A DNA stretch of 46,872 nucleotides. It comes from Dehalococcoidales bacterium (lineage in GTDB: Bacteria > Chloroflexota > Dehalococcoidia > Dehalococcoidales > UBA5760). How positions within the stretch are numbered: the first letter of the stretch is position 1; each line of letters begins with the position of its first letter. The translations under genes and the position numbers were made by a program. Below the pieces are notes generated by a model, which saw only the letters and a program-made list of their open reading frames with translations, made no database searches and was not told the origin of the DNA. Shown here in pieces: positions 1-7,610 of the stretch. The stretch spans positions 1 to 46,872 of the forward strand of contig JAGGZY010000050.1 of assembly GCA_021161775.1 (NCBI GenBank), in the 5' to 3' direction.

Positions 1-2514
1 CCCCTCACTACAATCGTGGCTGGCACTTACCAGTCCCTTACCGGTGGCTATACTCAGCCGGTCCATTAGTTGTTTAGCCAGCTTGGGGTTTACCTTAGGC
101 ACCCGGTTGCCGATAGCACCATAGGTCCTGAAATATTCCGACCCCCCTAGCTCATCCCAGGTAGTGCCTACAATATAGATTAGGTTCCCGGCTTTCTTGA
201 AGTCCATCGAGATGGCGTTAGTTACCTTCTCCATAACCCCCACCGCCGAGATAAGCAGGGTATGGGGGATAGAGGTAACCCTGCCCTGTTCCTCAAACTC
301 GTTATACATACTGTCCTTGCCCGAGATAAACGGGGTTTCATAGACGATGGACATATCGTAGCAGGCTTGAGCTGCCCTCACCAGAGCGCCGAGGATATCG
401 GGCTGGCGAACATTGCCCCAGCAGAAGTTATCCAGTAGTGCCACCCGGGAGAGGTTACCCCCCACAGCGATAATCTGCCTTAGGGCTTCGTCAATTGCCG
501 ACGCCGCCATCCAGTAGGGGTCAATATCCCCATATCGGGGGTTGATGCCGTTAGCCACGATAGCTCCTCTATCCGAGTCCAGTATTGGTCGGATGATAGC
601 AGCATCACCGGGACCATCATTGTCTTTGCCGACCAGCGGCTTAAGCACACTGCCTCCCTGAACCTCGTGGTCATACTGGCGGATGACCCATTCCTTGCTA
701 CACACATTTAGCGAACCTAGAATCTGGCATAGCGGCTTAGCTAGGTTCCGGGGACAACTGAAGTCAGGCTCAGCGTGTTTTGGCGGTATCCATTCAGCCT
801 CTCGGGTTATTTGAGGGTAGCCATCGTGGAGGAATTCCATCTCCAGGTTGCCTACCGGATTCCCCTGATAAAATAGTTTAAGCTGCTTATCACTGGTGAA
901 TCTACCGATAACTGCAGACGTAACATTCTCGCTGGCTAATAGTTCTTGTAGCTCGTCAATATGCGATGGGGGGACAGCCAGTAACATCCTTTCCTGAGAT
1001 TCGGATATCCATATTTCGCTATAGGAGAGCCCTTGATACTTCAGCGGAACCTTGTCCAGATAGACTTCTACTCCGGTATCTTTTCCCATCTCTCCGACGG
1101 CTGAGGAGAGCCCCCCACCTCCACAGTCGGTGATTCGGGAGTAGAGTCCTCGGTCTCTGGCCTGGAGCAGGATATCAATTACCTTTTTCTCCACAATAGG
1201 GTTACCAATCTGTACTGCGCTAAAGGAACCGCTGCTGGACTGGTCGGTGAGCTGTTCCGAGGCAAAGGTAACCCCATGGATGCCGTCACGCCCAGTTTTA
1301 CCTCCTACTACTACTACCATATCCCCGGGTTGTTGCTTTCCTGCCTTCGCCATTTGCCGAGGCATCAGCCCTAGGGTGCCGCAGAAGACGAGGGGATTAG
1401 CCAGATAGCGGTCATCAAACAGCACTGCCCCGTTGGAGGTGGGTATCCCTAGCCGGTTACCATAATCGGCGACCCCGGCGCGGACCCCCTGGAAGATACG
1501 ACGGGGATGGAGAACCCCGGAGGGTAACTTTTCATAGGGGAAATCAGGGGAGGCAAAGCAGAAAACATCGGTATTCAGTATGGGTTTAGCGCCCCCTCCG
1601 GTGCCTAAGGGGTCGCGAACTACCCCCCCTATCCCGGTGGCAGCGCCTCCGTAGGGTTCAATCGCCGAGGGGTGATTGTGGGTCTCTACCTTGAAACACA
1701 GCGCCCACTGCTCGTCAAAGGCAATCACCCCAGCATTATCCTCAAAAACCGACAGGCACCACGGTTTAGCCAGCTCTTGGGTGGCTCTAAAAATGGTATG
1801 CTTAATTAGGTTATCGATGGTTTTATTACCCCAGTTGACCTTAGCCTTAAATGTTTTGTGAACACAATGCTCCGACCAGGTTTGAGCCAGGGTTTCCAGC
1901 TCAACATCGGTAGGGTTTCGCCCCTGCCGCTGGAAATAGGCGGTAACTGCCCTTAGCTCATCATCACTGAACCCGAACTGCTGACCAGCCTGGCTAAGCG
2001 CTACCTCGTTTAGGCTGAATCTATAGCGCGGGTTTTCAAGAAAGACAGCTGGTTCCTGTTTAACTACATGCTGAATGATAGGGTTTACCAGTAGCCTGGT
2101 AGCTATCGCCTCAAGCTGTGATTTATCCAGTTGCCCCCAAATAAGGTATCGGGTGGCGGTTTTAATGGCTCTGACACCTATCCCCAAGTCACTGAGGGCT
2201 TTAATAATGGTGGTCTCAATGGGGTCGGTAACCCCGGCATTATAGGTAACCTCGACCGTATGATAATCTCCGCTGATGATTCCTTCGTCGGAGAAATTTT
2301 GGTCATATTGGTACTGCTGGGTTACTGGGTCGGCGAGAAGGTCGCCGCAGATAAGGTCTAGCTTAGCGGGGGTTAGCTCAGCATCTAGCCAGTAGATGTC
2401 CACCACCCGAACCTTGGTAACCGAATCTATCCCCAGGTCAGTTATTGCCTTGACCAGACCCTCGCCTCGGGCATCAGGTAGCGATTCTTTTAGCCGAATC
2501 TCAATTCTATGCAT
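1..2514 (-). CDS. purL: Phosphoribosylformylglycinamidine synthase, PurL with N-terminal tandem PurS-like domains (partial, runs off left edge)
   Basis: Own translation of the minus strand from ATG 2514: MHRIEIRLKESLPDARGEGL... then ...LAQTWSEHCVHKTFKAKVNW..., VETHNHPSAIEPYGGAATGIGGVVRDPLGTGGGAKP, TDCGGGGLSSAVGEMG. Open to position 1; missing from the ORF track because it has no stop in the window. Confidence 0.95.
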   Translation of the reverse strand, partial: MHRIEIRLKESLPDARGEGLVKAITDLGIDSVTKVRVVDIYWLDAELTPAKLDLICGDLLADPVTQQYQYDQNFSDEGIISGDYHTVEVTYNAGVTDPIETTIIKALSDLGIGVRAIKTATRYLIWGQLDKSQLEAIATRLLVNPIIQHVVKQEPAVFLENPRYRFSLNEVALSQAGQQFGFSDDELRAVTAYFQRQGRNPTDVELETLAQTWSEHCVHKTFKAKVNWGNKTIDNLIKHTIFRATQELAKPWCLSVFEDNAGVIAFDEQWALCFKVETHNHPSAIEPYGGAATGIGGVVRDPLGTGGGAKPILNTDVFCFASPDFPYEKLPSGVLHPRRIFQGVRAGVADYGNRLGIPTSNGAVLFDDRYLANPLVFCGTLGLMPRQMAKAGKQQPGDMVVVVGGKTGRDGIHGVTFASEQLTDQSSSGSFSAVQIGNPIVEKKVIDILLQARDRGLYSRITDCGGGGLSSAVGEMGKDTGVEVYLDKVPLKYQGLSYSEIWISESQERMLLAVPPSHIDELQELLASENVTSAVIGRFTSDKQLKLFYQGNPVGNLEMEFLHDGYPQITREAEWIPPKHAEPDFSCPRNLAKPLCQILGSLNVCSKEWVIRQYDHEVQGGSVLKPLVGKDNDGPGDAAIIRPILDSDRGAIVANGINPRYGDIDPYWMAASAIDEALRQIIAVGGNLSRVALLDNFCWGNVRQPDILGALVRAAQACYDMSIVYETPFISGKDSMYNEFEEQGRVTSIPHTLLISAVGVMEKVTNAISMDFKKAGNLIYIVGTTWDELGGSEYFRTYGAIGNRVPKVNPKLAKQLMDRLSIATGKGLVSASHDCSEG

Positions 2515-2563
2515 CAGCCTATTTCAATCCTATAGATTAGCTTATCCGGCTTGCCGAAAGTCT

Positions 2564-2585
2564 TAGAGGGGCTAACGCCCCTCTA
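2564..2585. terminator. Stem-loop between yqeY-like gene and purL
   Basis: TAGAGGGG-CTAACG-CCCCTCTA perfect 8-bp stem; no strong T tract. Confidence 0.4.
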
Positions 2586-2625
2586 TCTAATTATATAGTA
2601 GCTTCCTGAATCTTTACCCCACATA

Positions 2626-3075
2626 CTATGAACTCAGTAACTCGGTAACGATGCTATTTATCTCGCTGCCATCGGCTCTTCCCTTAAGCTGGGGGATAAT
2701 CCGGGACATCACCTTCCCCTTATCCCGGGGGCCCTGAGCACCGACTTCCTCGATTACCTTACGAACCTGGGTAACGACATCCTCCCGGCCTAACGGCTCG
2801 GGCAGATATCCCTGAAGGATAGCCAGCTCGGTTTCCTCTTTGGCTACCAGGTCGTGGCGGTCTCCCTGCTTAAAGGCATCAATACTTTCGTGATGTTGCT
2901 TAACCCCCTTGGCAATAATCCCCAGAATATCGGCATCACTCAGGGTTGCCCGCTTAGCAATCTCCACATTATGGATGGCCGCCAGTAGCATACGTAACAC
3001 AGAACGTTTGGTCTCATCCCTGGCTTTCATGGCTTGCTTGAGGTCATCGGTTAACTTCTGTTTGAGTTCAGTCAC
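2626..3075 (-). CDS. GatB/YqeY domain-containing protein
   Basis: MTELKQKLTDDLKQAMKARDETKRSVLRMLLAAIHNVEIAK...GKVMSRIIPQLKGRADGSEINSIV is typical of the YqeY family. Confidence 0.92.
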   Translation of the reverse strand: MTELKQKLTDDLKQAMKARDETKRSVLRMLLAAIHNVEIAKRATLSDADILGIIAKGVKQHHESIDAFKQGDRHDLVAKEETELAILQGYLPEPLGREDVVTQVRKVIEEVGAQGPRDKGKVMSRIIPQLKGRADGSEINSIVTELLSS

Positions 3076-3208
3076 CTTAATTACTCCTACCCGGATAAAT
3101 CTATTTTAATTGGCTCGGGCTACCCTGTCAAGGAATCCTGGCGTTATTAGGCGGGGCGAGGACTGGTTAGTTCTTGCCATTTGGCTAAGATTTCCGAATT
3201 ATGTTCTA

Positions 3209-3237
3209 TTGACATTTGCCATTTGGCGAATTATAAT
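3209..3237 (+). promoter_or_regulatory. Consensus sigma70-type promoter for XRE gene, with palindrome in spacer
   Basis: TTGACA 3209-3214, 17-bp spacer, TATAAT 3232-3237; GCCATTTGGC palindrome at 3218-3227 inside the spacer and a second copy at 3176-3185. Confidence 0.85.
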
Positions 3238-3243
3238 GTCATT

Positions 3244-3648
3244 ATGGATAGTGGTAAAATACTCAGTTTAGGTGAGATAATCAGACAACAGCGGCTCATG
3301 ATGTCGCTGACTCAGGGGGAATTAGCCAAGAAGTCGGGGGTATCCCCATCGCATTTGGGCCGCATCGAGAAGGGAGAGCGTTTCCCTTCCGCCCGTATCC
3401 TGCGCCGGATTGCGGGACCGCTAGGTTTTGATGAGAATGAGTTATTTGCTCTGGCGGGTTATCTGTCATCCCCTTCCCCGGGTATTGCTGAGGAGGGGGC
3501 TTCCTATGTGGGGGGTGGACGACTTGACCCTTATGTTGGTAAAGTATTATCACAGGAACCAGTTGAGGTGCAGCGGGCAGTAATTGGCGTCCTTAGTCTG
3601 CTAAAGGGTATTGCCAAGGGCATACCTCAGGAGCGGCTTAAAGACTGA
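3244..3648 (+). CDS. XRE-family helix-turn-helix transcriptional regulator
   Basis: LGEIIRQQRLMMSLTQGELAKKSGVSPSHLGRIEKGERFPSARILRRIAGPLG. Start re-placed to ATG 3244 (track start 3181 lies upstream of the promoter). Confidence 0.9.
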   Translation: MDSGKILSLGEIIRQQRLMMSLTQGELAKKSGVSPSHLGRIEKGERFPSARILRRIAGPLGFDENELFALAGYLSSPSPGIAEEGASYVGGGRLDPYVGKVLSQEPVEVQRAVIGVLSLLKGIAKGIPQERLKD

Positions 3649-3691
3649 CTACCAGTGGCTTGAGTTATGTCTCTCGGGCTAGGGAGAGAAG

Positions 3692-4381
3692 ATGAAGATT
3701 CTGATTATTGAGGATGACTCGGAGATTGTGGAGGCAGTTTCACTGTGTTTTCAACTGCGTTGGAGTGGGGCTACCGTAATCTCAGCGACTCAGGGGGCTA
3801 AGGGGCTGGACCTGGTTGAAACTGAGACCCCCGATCTGGTTGTTCTGGATATAGGACTCCCCGATATGGACGGCTTTAAGGTTCTCCGTGAGATACGGCA
3901 GTTCTCTCAAGTGCCGGTGATAATGCTGACGGTGAGGGGTGAGGATACTGATGTAGCTAAGGGGCTGGAGCTGGGGGCTGATGACTATATAACCAAGCCC
4001 TTCAGTCATATTGAACTGCTGGCTCGGGTACAGGCAGTGTTGCGTCGTGCCCAGGGGGTGTCAGTTACCGGTGATGAGCGTCCCTTTGTTAGTGGTAAGC
4101 TCTCGGTTGATTTCGCCAGTAGGACGGTCAAGATAAATGGCCAGCCGATAAAGCTTACTTTTACCGAATACCGGCTACTCTACTATCTCATCAAGAATGA
4201 GGGGCGACTGCTTACTCACGAGAATCTGTTAAATAAGGTGTGGGGCGAGGGTTATACTGAAGCCAGAGACCTACTCCGGGTGCATATTCAGCACCTGAGG
4301 CAGAAATTAGGGGATAGCGCTGAATCCCCGAAGATTATCGTTACCGAGCACGGGATGGGCTATAAATTCGTCCGACCTTGA
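3692..4381 (+). CDS. OmpR/PhoB-family response regulator
   Basis: REC domain (DLVVLDIGLPDMDGFKVLREIR, LGADDYITKPFSHIELLARV) plus winged-helix C-terminus (LTFTEYRLLYYLIKNEGRLLTHENLLNKVWG...VHIQHLRQKL). Confidence 0.96.
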   Translation: MKILIIEDDSEIVEAVSLCFQLRWSGATVISATQGAKGLDLVETETPDLVVLDIGLPDMDGFKVLREIRQFSQVPVIMLTVRGEDTDVAKGLELGADDYITKPFSHIELLARVQAVLRRAQGVSVTGDERPFVSGKLSVDFASRTVKINGQPIKLTFTEYRLLYYLIKNEGRLLTHENLLNKVWGEGYTEARDLLRVHIQHLRQKLGDSAESPKIIVTEHGMGYKFVRP

Positions 4382-4403
4382 GTCCCTGCTGGTGATTTCC
4401 TCC

Positions 4404-4446
4404 GTTTTTATGAAATCTTCACAGAATCTTTACGGAATATTTATTA
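4404..4446 (+). promoter_or_regulatory. Four 11-bp-spaced direct repeats (PhoB/OmpR-type box), copy A
   Basis: TTTTTAT-gaaa-TCTTCAC-agaa-TCTTTAC-ggaa-TATTTAT; the repeat A residues fall at 4410, 4421, 4432, 4443. Confidence 0.75.
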
Positions 4447-4516
4447 TTTTTATGCCTGCCTTTATACCTGTCTGTTAGATTTAAGCTATAGGATTACTAA
4501 TCGGAGGAATTAGGAA

Positions 4517-5335
4517 ATGGAAAAAATTACAGTTGTTATCTCGGATTGGCAGGTATTCTTCAGGGAAGGGATACACTTCATCCTTTCCAGCGAAGATGAT
4601 ATTGAGGTCATTGGTGAAGCTACCACCAATGAGGAAACTCTGGCTCTCATTGAAGCTGACCCGCCAGCGGTGGCTATTCTAGATATGGGGCATAGCGATG
4701 TCAGTGGTGTTGAGGCAACGCGGCGGATTAAGCGAAACTTCCCCTCAGTAGGGGTAATTTTAATTATTGATGATTATGATGAGGAACAGCTTTTCTTAGC
4801 CGCCAGGGGTGGGGTGAATGCCTACATAACCAAGGAGTCTAGCCCTGATGAGCTGGTTAGTGCTGTTAGGGAGGTAACTCAGGGTAACTGCCCGATAAGT
4901 AAGGTTCTGCTCATTCCTGATATAGCTTCCCGGGTGCTTGATGAATTCCGGGAATTTCCGTTGATGGAAGGGCAGATGAGTAGCCTGCTAGCTCGCCTGT
5001 CGCCAATGGAGAACGAGCTGCTGCATCATCTCACTCAGGGAGCTTCGTCTCAGCAGGTCGCCCAGGTGCTAGATATCGCCGAGCCGGATATTCTCCATCA
5101 CCTCGGAATTATTCTGTCTAAGCTGGTAACTAACCGTCGTAACCTGGAGATGATTGAAACTGCCCAGAGCAGCCTGCGTCCTATCTCCGGGGTGAGTAAG
5201 CCCACTATGGGGTATATAACCAGGGATGAGTTTGCCAGCTTCAAACAGGATTTGATAGCGCGTCTGGAGACCTTTATCAGTCGAATTGAGATGAGTGCCG
5301 GTGGGTTAGCGGGGAGTCGGAATGATAAAGAATAG
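4517..5335 (+). CDS. NarL/FixJ-like response regulator with degenerate LuxR-type output region
   Basis: REC domain (AILDMGHSDVSGVEATRRIKRNFP, LAARGGVNAYITKESSPDELVSAV) followed by a LuxR-like segment (LSPMENELLHHLTQGASSQQVAQVLDIAEPDILHHLGIILSKL). Confidence 0.88.
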   Translation: MEKITVVISDWQVFFREGIHFILSSEDDIEVIGEATTNEETLALIEADPPAVAILDMGHSDVSGVEATRRIKRNFPSVGVILIIDDYDEEQLFLAARGGVNAYITKESSPDELVSAVREVTQGNCPISKVLLIPDIASRVLDEFREFPLMEGQMSSLLARLSPMENELLHHLTQGASSQQVAQVLDIAEPDILHHLGIILSKLVTNRRNLEMIETAQSSLRPISGVSKPTMGYITRDEFASFKQDLIARLETFISRIEMSAGGLAGSRNDKE

Positions 5336-5383
5336 CTAGCCAGCCGAGCCGATAAAGGAGCAACCGGGAATAGTCCATTTCCT

Positions 5384-5412
5384 CCCTCCCCCATCAAGGG
5401 GGAGGGTTTTTT
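5384..5412 (+). terminator. Rho-independent terminator
   Basis: CCCTCCCCC-ATCAA-GGGGGAGGG followed by TTTTTT. Confidence 0.92.
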
Positions 5413-5581
5413 ATGGCTAATTGTTTCCCCGATGACTCTCGGGGACTAGAAGATTTTTCTAGAATAGAGACACTTCCTAAGCGAAATACCATAAAGTATC
5501 CTTAACCCAACAAAACTTCACTATTAAGGTGAGTCTAGAGCAGATTGAGCCGTGATGCTTTTAGGGAAGGGGGTGTGGTAG

Positions 5582-5743
5582 ATGGATAACCAGAGGATGA
5601 GGGTGATGTGTGCCTGGTGTGGTCGGGATATGGGGGCAAAGGATGGGCGGGGTATCACTGGGGTGTCTCATGGCTTGTGTGAACAGTGCCGGCGTAGGTT
5701 AGAGCTGAGTATGAGGGGTAAACTGCCCTCCAATTCTTTATGA
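5582..5743 (+). CDS. Small 53-aa double-CxxC zinc-binding-like protein
   Basis: Own translation: MDNQRMRVMCAWCGRDMGAKDGRGITGVSHGLCEQCRRRLELSMRGKLPSNSL*; two CxxC knuckles. Not in the ORF track. Confidence 0.6.
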   Translation: MDNQRMRVMCAWCGRDMGAKDGRGITGVSHGLCEQCRRRLELSMRGKLPSNSL

Positions 5744-5776
5744 AATCCTCATAGAATCTTTACGGAATATTTATCA
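5734..5776 (+). promoter_or_regulatory. Four 11-bp-spaced direct repeats, copy B
   Basis: TCTTTAT-gaaa-TCCTCAT-agaa-TCTTTAC-ggaa-TATTTAT; A residues at 5740, 5751, 5762, 5773; nearly identical to copy A for about 75 bp. Confidence 0.75.
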
Positions 5777-5849
5777 TTTTTATGCCTGCCTTTATGCTTG
5801 TTTGTTAGATTTAGGTGGTAAGACTAAAGGGGGTTAAGGAAGCATAGGA

Positions 5850-5933
5850 ATGAATCAGGAAGGAACAACCCCTAAAATTAACGAAATTTTAACGCTAATT
5901 TTAGGGGTGATTAATATCGGCACCTTAAGATGA
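5850..5933 (+). CDS. Putative 27-aa hydrophobic microprotein
   Basis: Own translation: MNQEGTTPKINEILTLILGVINIGTLR*; lies between copy-B promoter and signal peptidase gene. Confidence 0.3.
   Translation: MNQEGTTPKINEILTLILGVINIGTLR
5868..5908. repeat. Perfect 13-bp-arm inverted repeat
   Basis: ACCCCTAAAATTA (5868-5880) ... TAATTTTAGGGGT (5896-5908), 15-nt loop. Confidence 0.85.
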
Positions 5934-5963
5934 GAATAGGAATTAGATGATGAGGTTTGGACA

Positions 5964-6764
5964 ATGAAAAAGGTGGCTACTCGGATAACTTTAATAGTGC
6001 TCCTGGTTATTATTGGGGGTTTTGCTTTTCTGAAACTCTCGCCCAACTACAACATATACCTGGTAAGAAGCGAGAGTATGACCCCTAACCTCAATATGGG
6101 GGATATGGTAATTACTGGCCCTGTCAATGGGCTAATAGGGGGAGAGGTGAAACCGGGAGCAGTTGTAACCTACCAGAGGGAAAAGGGACTGGTTACCCAT
6201 CGGGTGTTGTCAATTAATGGAGATACCCTGGTAACCAAGGGGGATGCCGTTGAGGACCCCGACCCTTGGTCGGTTTCCATGTCGGATATCAGGGGTGTCT
6301 ATCTGTTTCGGCTGCCTTCGATAGGTTACGTATCGAATTTCATTAAGACTAAAACCGGCTGGTTATTATTGATAGTGGCACCATCGGCGGTGCTTTTCGG
6401 ACTGCTAATTAGAAGCATTCTCAAGGAGGTGCGGAAGAAGGCTCAAGATGGGGCTCAGGGGGTGGGGATAGTAACTGCCGAAGCGACTAAGTCAGATGAA
6501 ACCACCCCGCAACCGATTGCGCCCACCGGAGGTTCTGGTAAGGAGGTGGCTTACCCCGCGGCTAGGATGGACAGTTCGGAGATGGTAGCTCAGGGGTTAG
6601 TGATGCTTATCCGGGATATGGTTAAAGATTTACGGAGTAGTCCTGATGTAGTAGCTCAGCAGAAAGGAACCGTGGCTCCAGGTACAGCAGAAGTGGATGA
6701 AACTACGAAGCATCTGGTGGCTGCAATTAAAACTGCGGTAGCTGAACTACGAGGCGGTTATTAA
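5964..6764 (+). CDS. Signal peptidase I, SipW/ER type
   Basis: SESMTPNLNMGDMVIT, VTHRVLSINGDTLVTKGDAVEDPDPWSV with Ser/His-type motifs and flanking TM helices. Confidence 0.9.
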   Translation: MKKVATRITLIVLLVIIGGFAFLKLSPNYNIYLVRSESMTPNLNMGDMVITGPVNGLIGGEVKPGAVVTYQREKGLVTHRVLSINGDTLVTKGDAVEDPDPWSVSMSDIRGVYLFRLPSIGYVSNFIKTKTGWLLLIVAPSAVLFGLLIRSILKEVRKKAQDGAQGVGIVTAEATKSDETTPQPIAPTGGSGKEVAYPAARMDSSEMVAQGLVMLIRDMVKDLRSSPDVVAQQKGTVAPGTAEVDETTKHLVAAIKTAVAELRGGY

Positions 6765-6885
6765 ATATCAGCTTTAAATAAAGGAGGTGATGACAGTCAT
6801 AACAGAGAATTAGAGAAACTACGCAGCGGGTTGTTAGCTCTTAGGTAACTAACGAACAAAAAACAAAAAATAAAAGGAGAAAGAA

Positions 6886-7506
6886 ATGAACAAAAAGATA
6901 ATGGGATTAGCGGTGGCGGCAGCCCTGGTAGTAGGGCTGGTAGGTAGCGGCACCTGGGCATACTTCTCGGACACGGAGCAGAGCACGGACAACAGTCTTT
7001 GTGCTGGAACCCTAGACCTCAACATTGACGGTGGTAACACTGCCAGTAACACCTTCTCGGTAACCGATGTTGCCCCTGGTGACAGTGGTAACGGTAACAA
7101 TGTGCTGGCTAATGTAGGTAGCCTGAATGGTGAGCTGGATGTTGAGTTTTCAGCGATTACCAACACTGGTGGAACCAGTGGTGAGTATGGGGATGGTAGT
7201 GGAGACCTGGGTGGAGTAGCTGAGATAGCGGTGTATCTGGATGTTGACCAGAGTGGTACTTGGACGGATGGAGACATTGGGCTTAAGTCTGATGGTACTA
7301 CCTACAATCATCCAACAGCTCTGGACTACGACACTATCGACAACTATGACAGTGAGAGCTGGGATGCGGTTGAGACAATGGCGGCATCAGCGGCTGATGA
7401 CTTTGTGGCTCTGTGGCGAGTGCCTACTTCAGCGGGGAACAATATTCAGGGTGATTGCGTAAGCTTTGATGTTACCTTCATTCTGGAACAAGCCGACGCT
7501 GACTAG
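6886..7506 (+). CDS. TasA/camelysin-like protein with SipW-type signal peptide
   Basis: MNKKIMGLAVAAALVVGLVGSGTWAYFSDTEQSTDNSLCAGTLDLNIDGG; good RBS (AAAAGGAGAAAG). Confidence 0.85.
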   Translation: MNKKIMGLAVAAALVVGLVGSGTWAYFSDTEQSTDNSLCAGTLDLNIDGGNTASNTFSVTDVAPGDSGNGNNVLANVGSLNGELDVEFSAITNTGGTSGEYGDGSGDLGGVAEIAVYLDVDQSGTWTDGDIGLKSDGTTYNHPTALDYDTIDNYDSESWDAVETMAASAADDFVALWRVPTSAGNNIQGDCVSFDVTFILEQADAD

Positions 7507-7610
7507 TAGTTGGTGAGAGCAGAACTAACGGTTAAAGTTTATCGGGGGCTGGGGCCTGGATAAGCCTCAGTCCCCGGGGACAAAAAATCATTGATAAATA
7601 GGTAAAGGAG

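Noticed and set aside
480-2361. Track ORFs 480-707, 1676-1861, 2131-2361
   Set aside because: Out of frame with, or antisense to, the purL reading frame that runs continuously from 2514 to 1.
3181-3243. Track N-terminal extension of XRE protein (MAKISELCSIDICHLANYNVI)
   Set aside because: It covers the -35, -10 and operator elements; the true start is most likely 3244.
7544-7585. GC-rich stem-loop between 6886-7506 and 7611 genes as a terminator
   Set aside because: Stem is visible (GGGGCTGGGGC/GCCTCAGTCCCC) but followed by an A tract, not T; could be an mRNA-stability hairpin, not enough to call.
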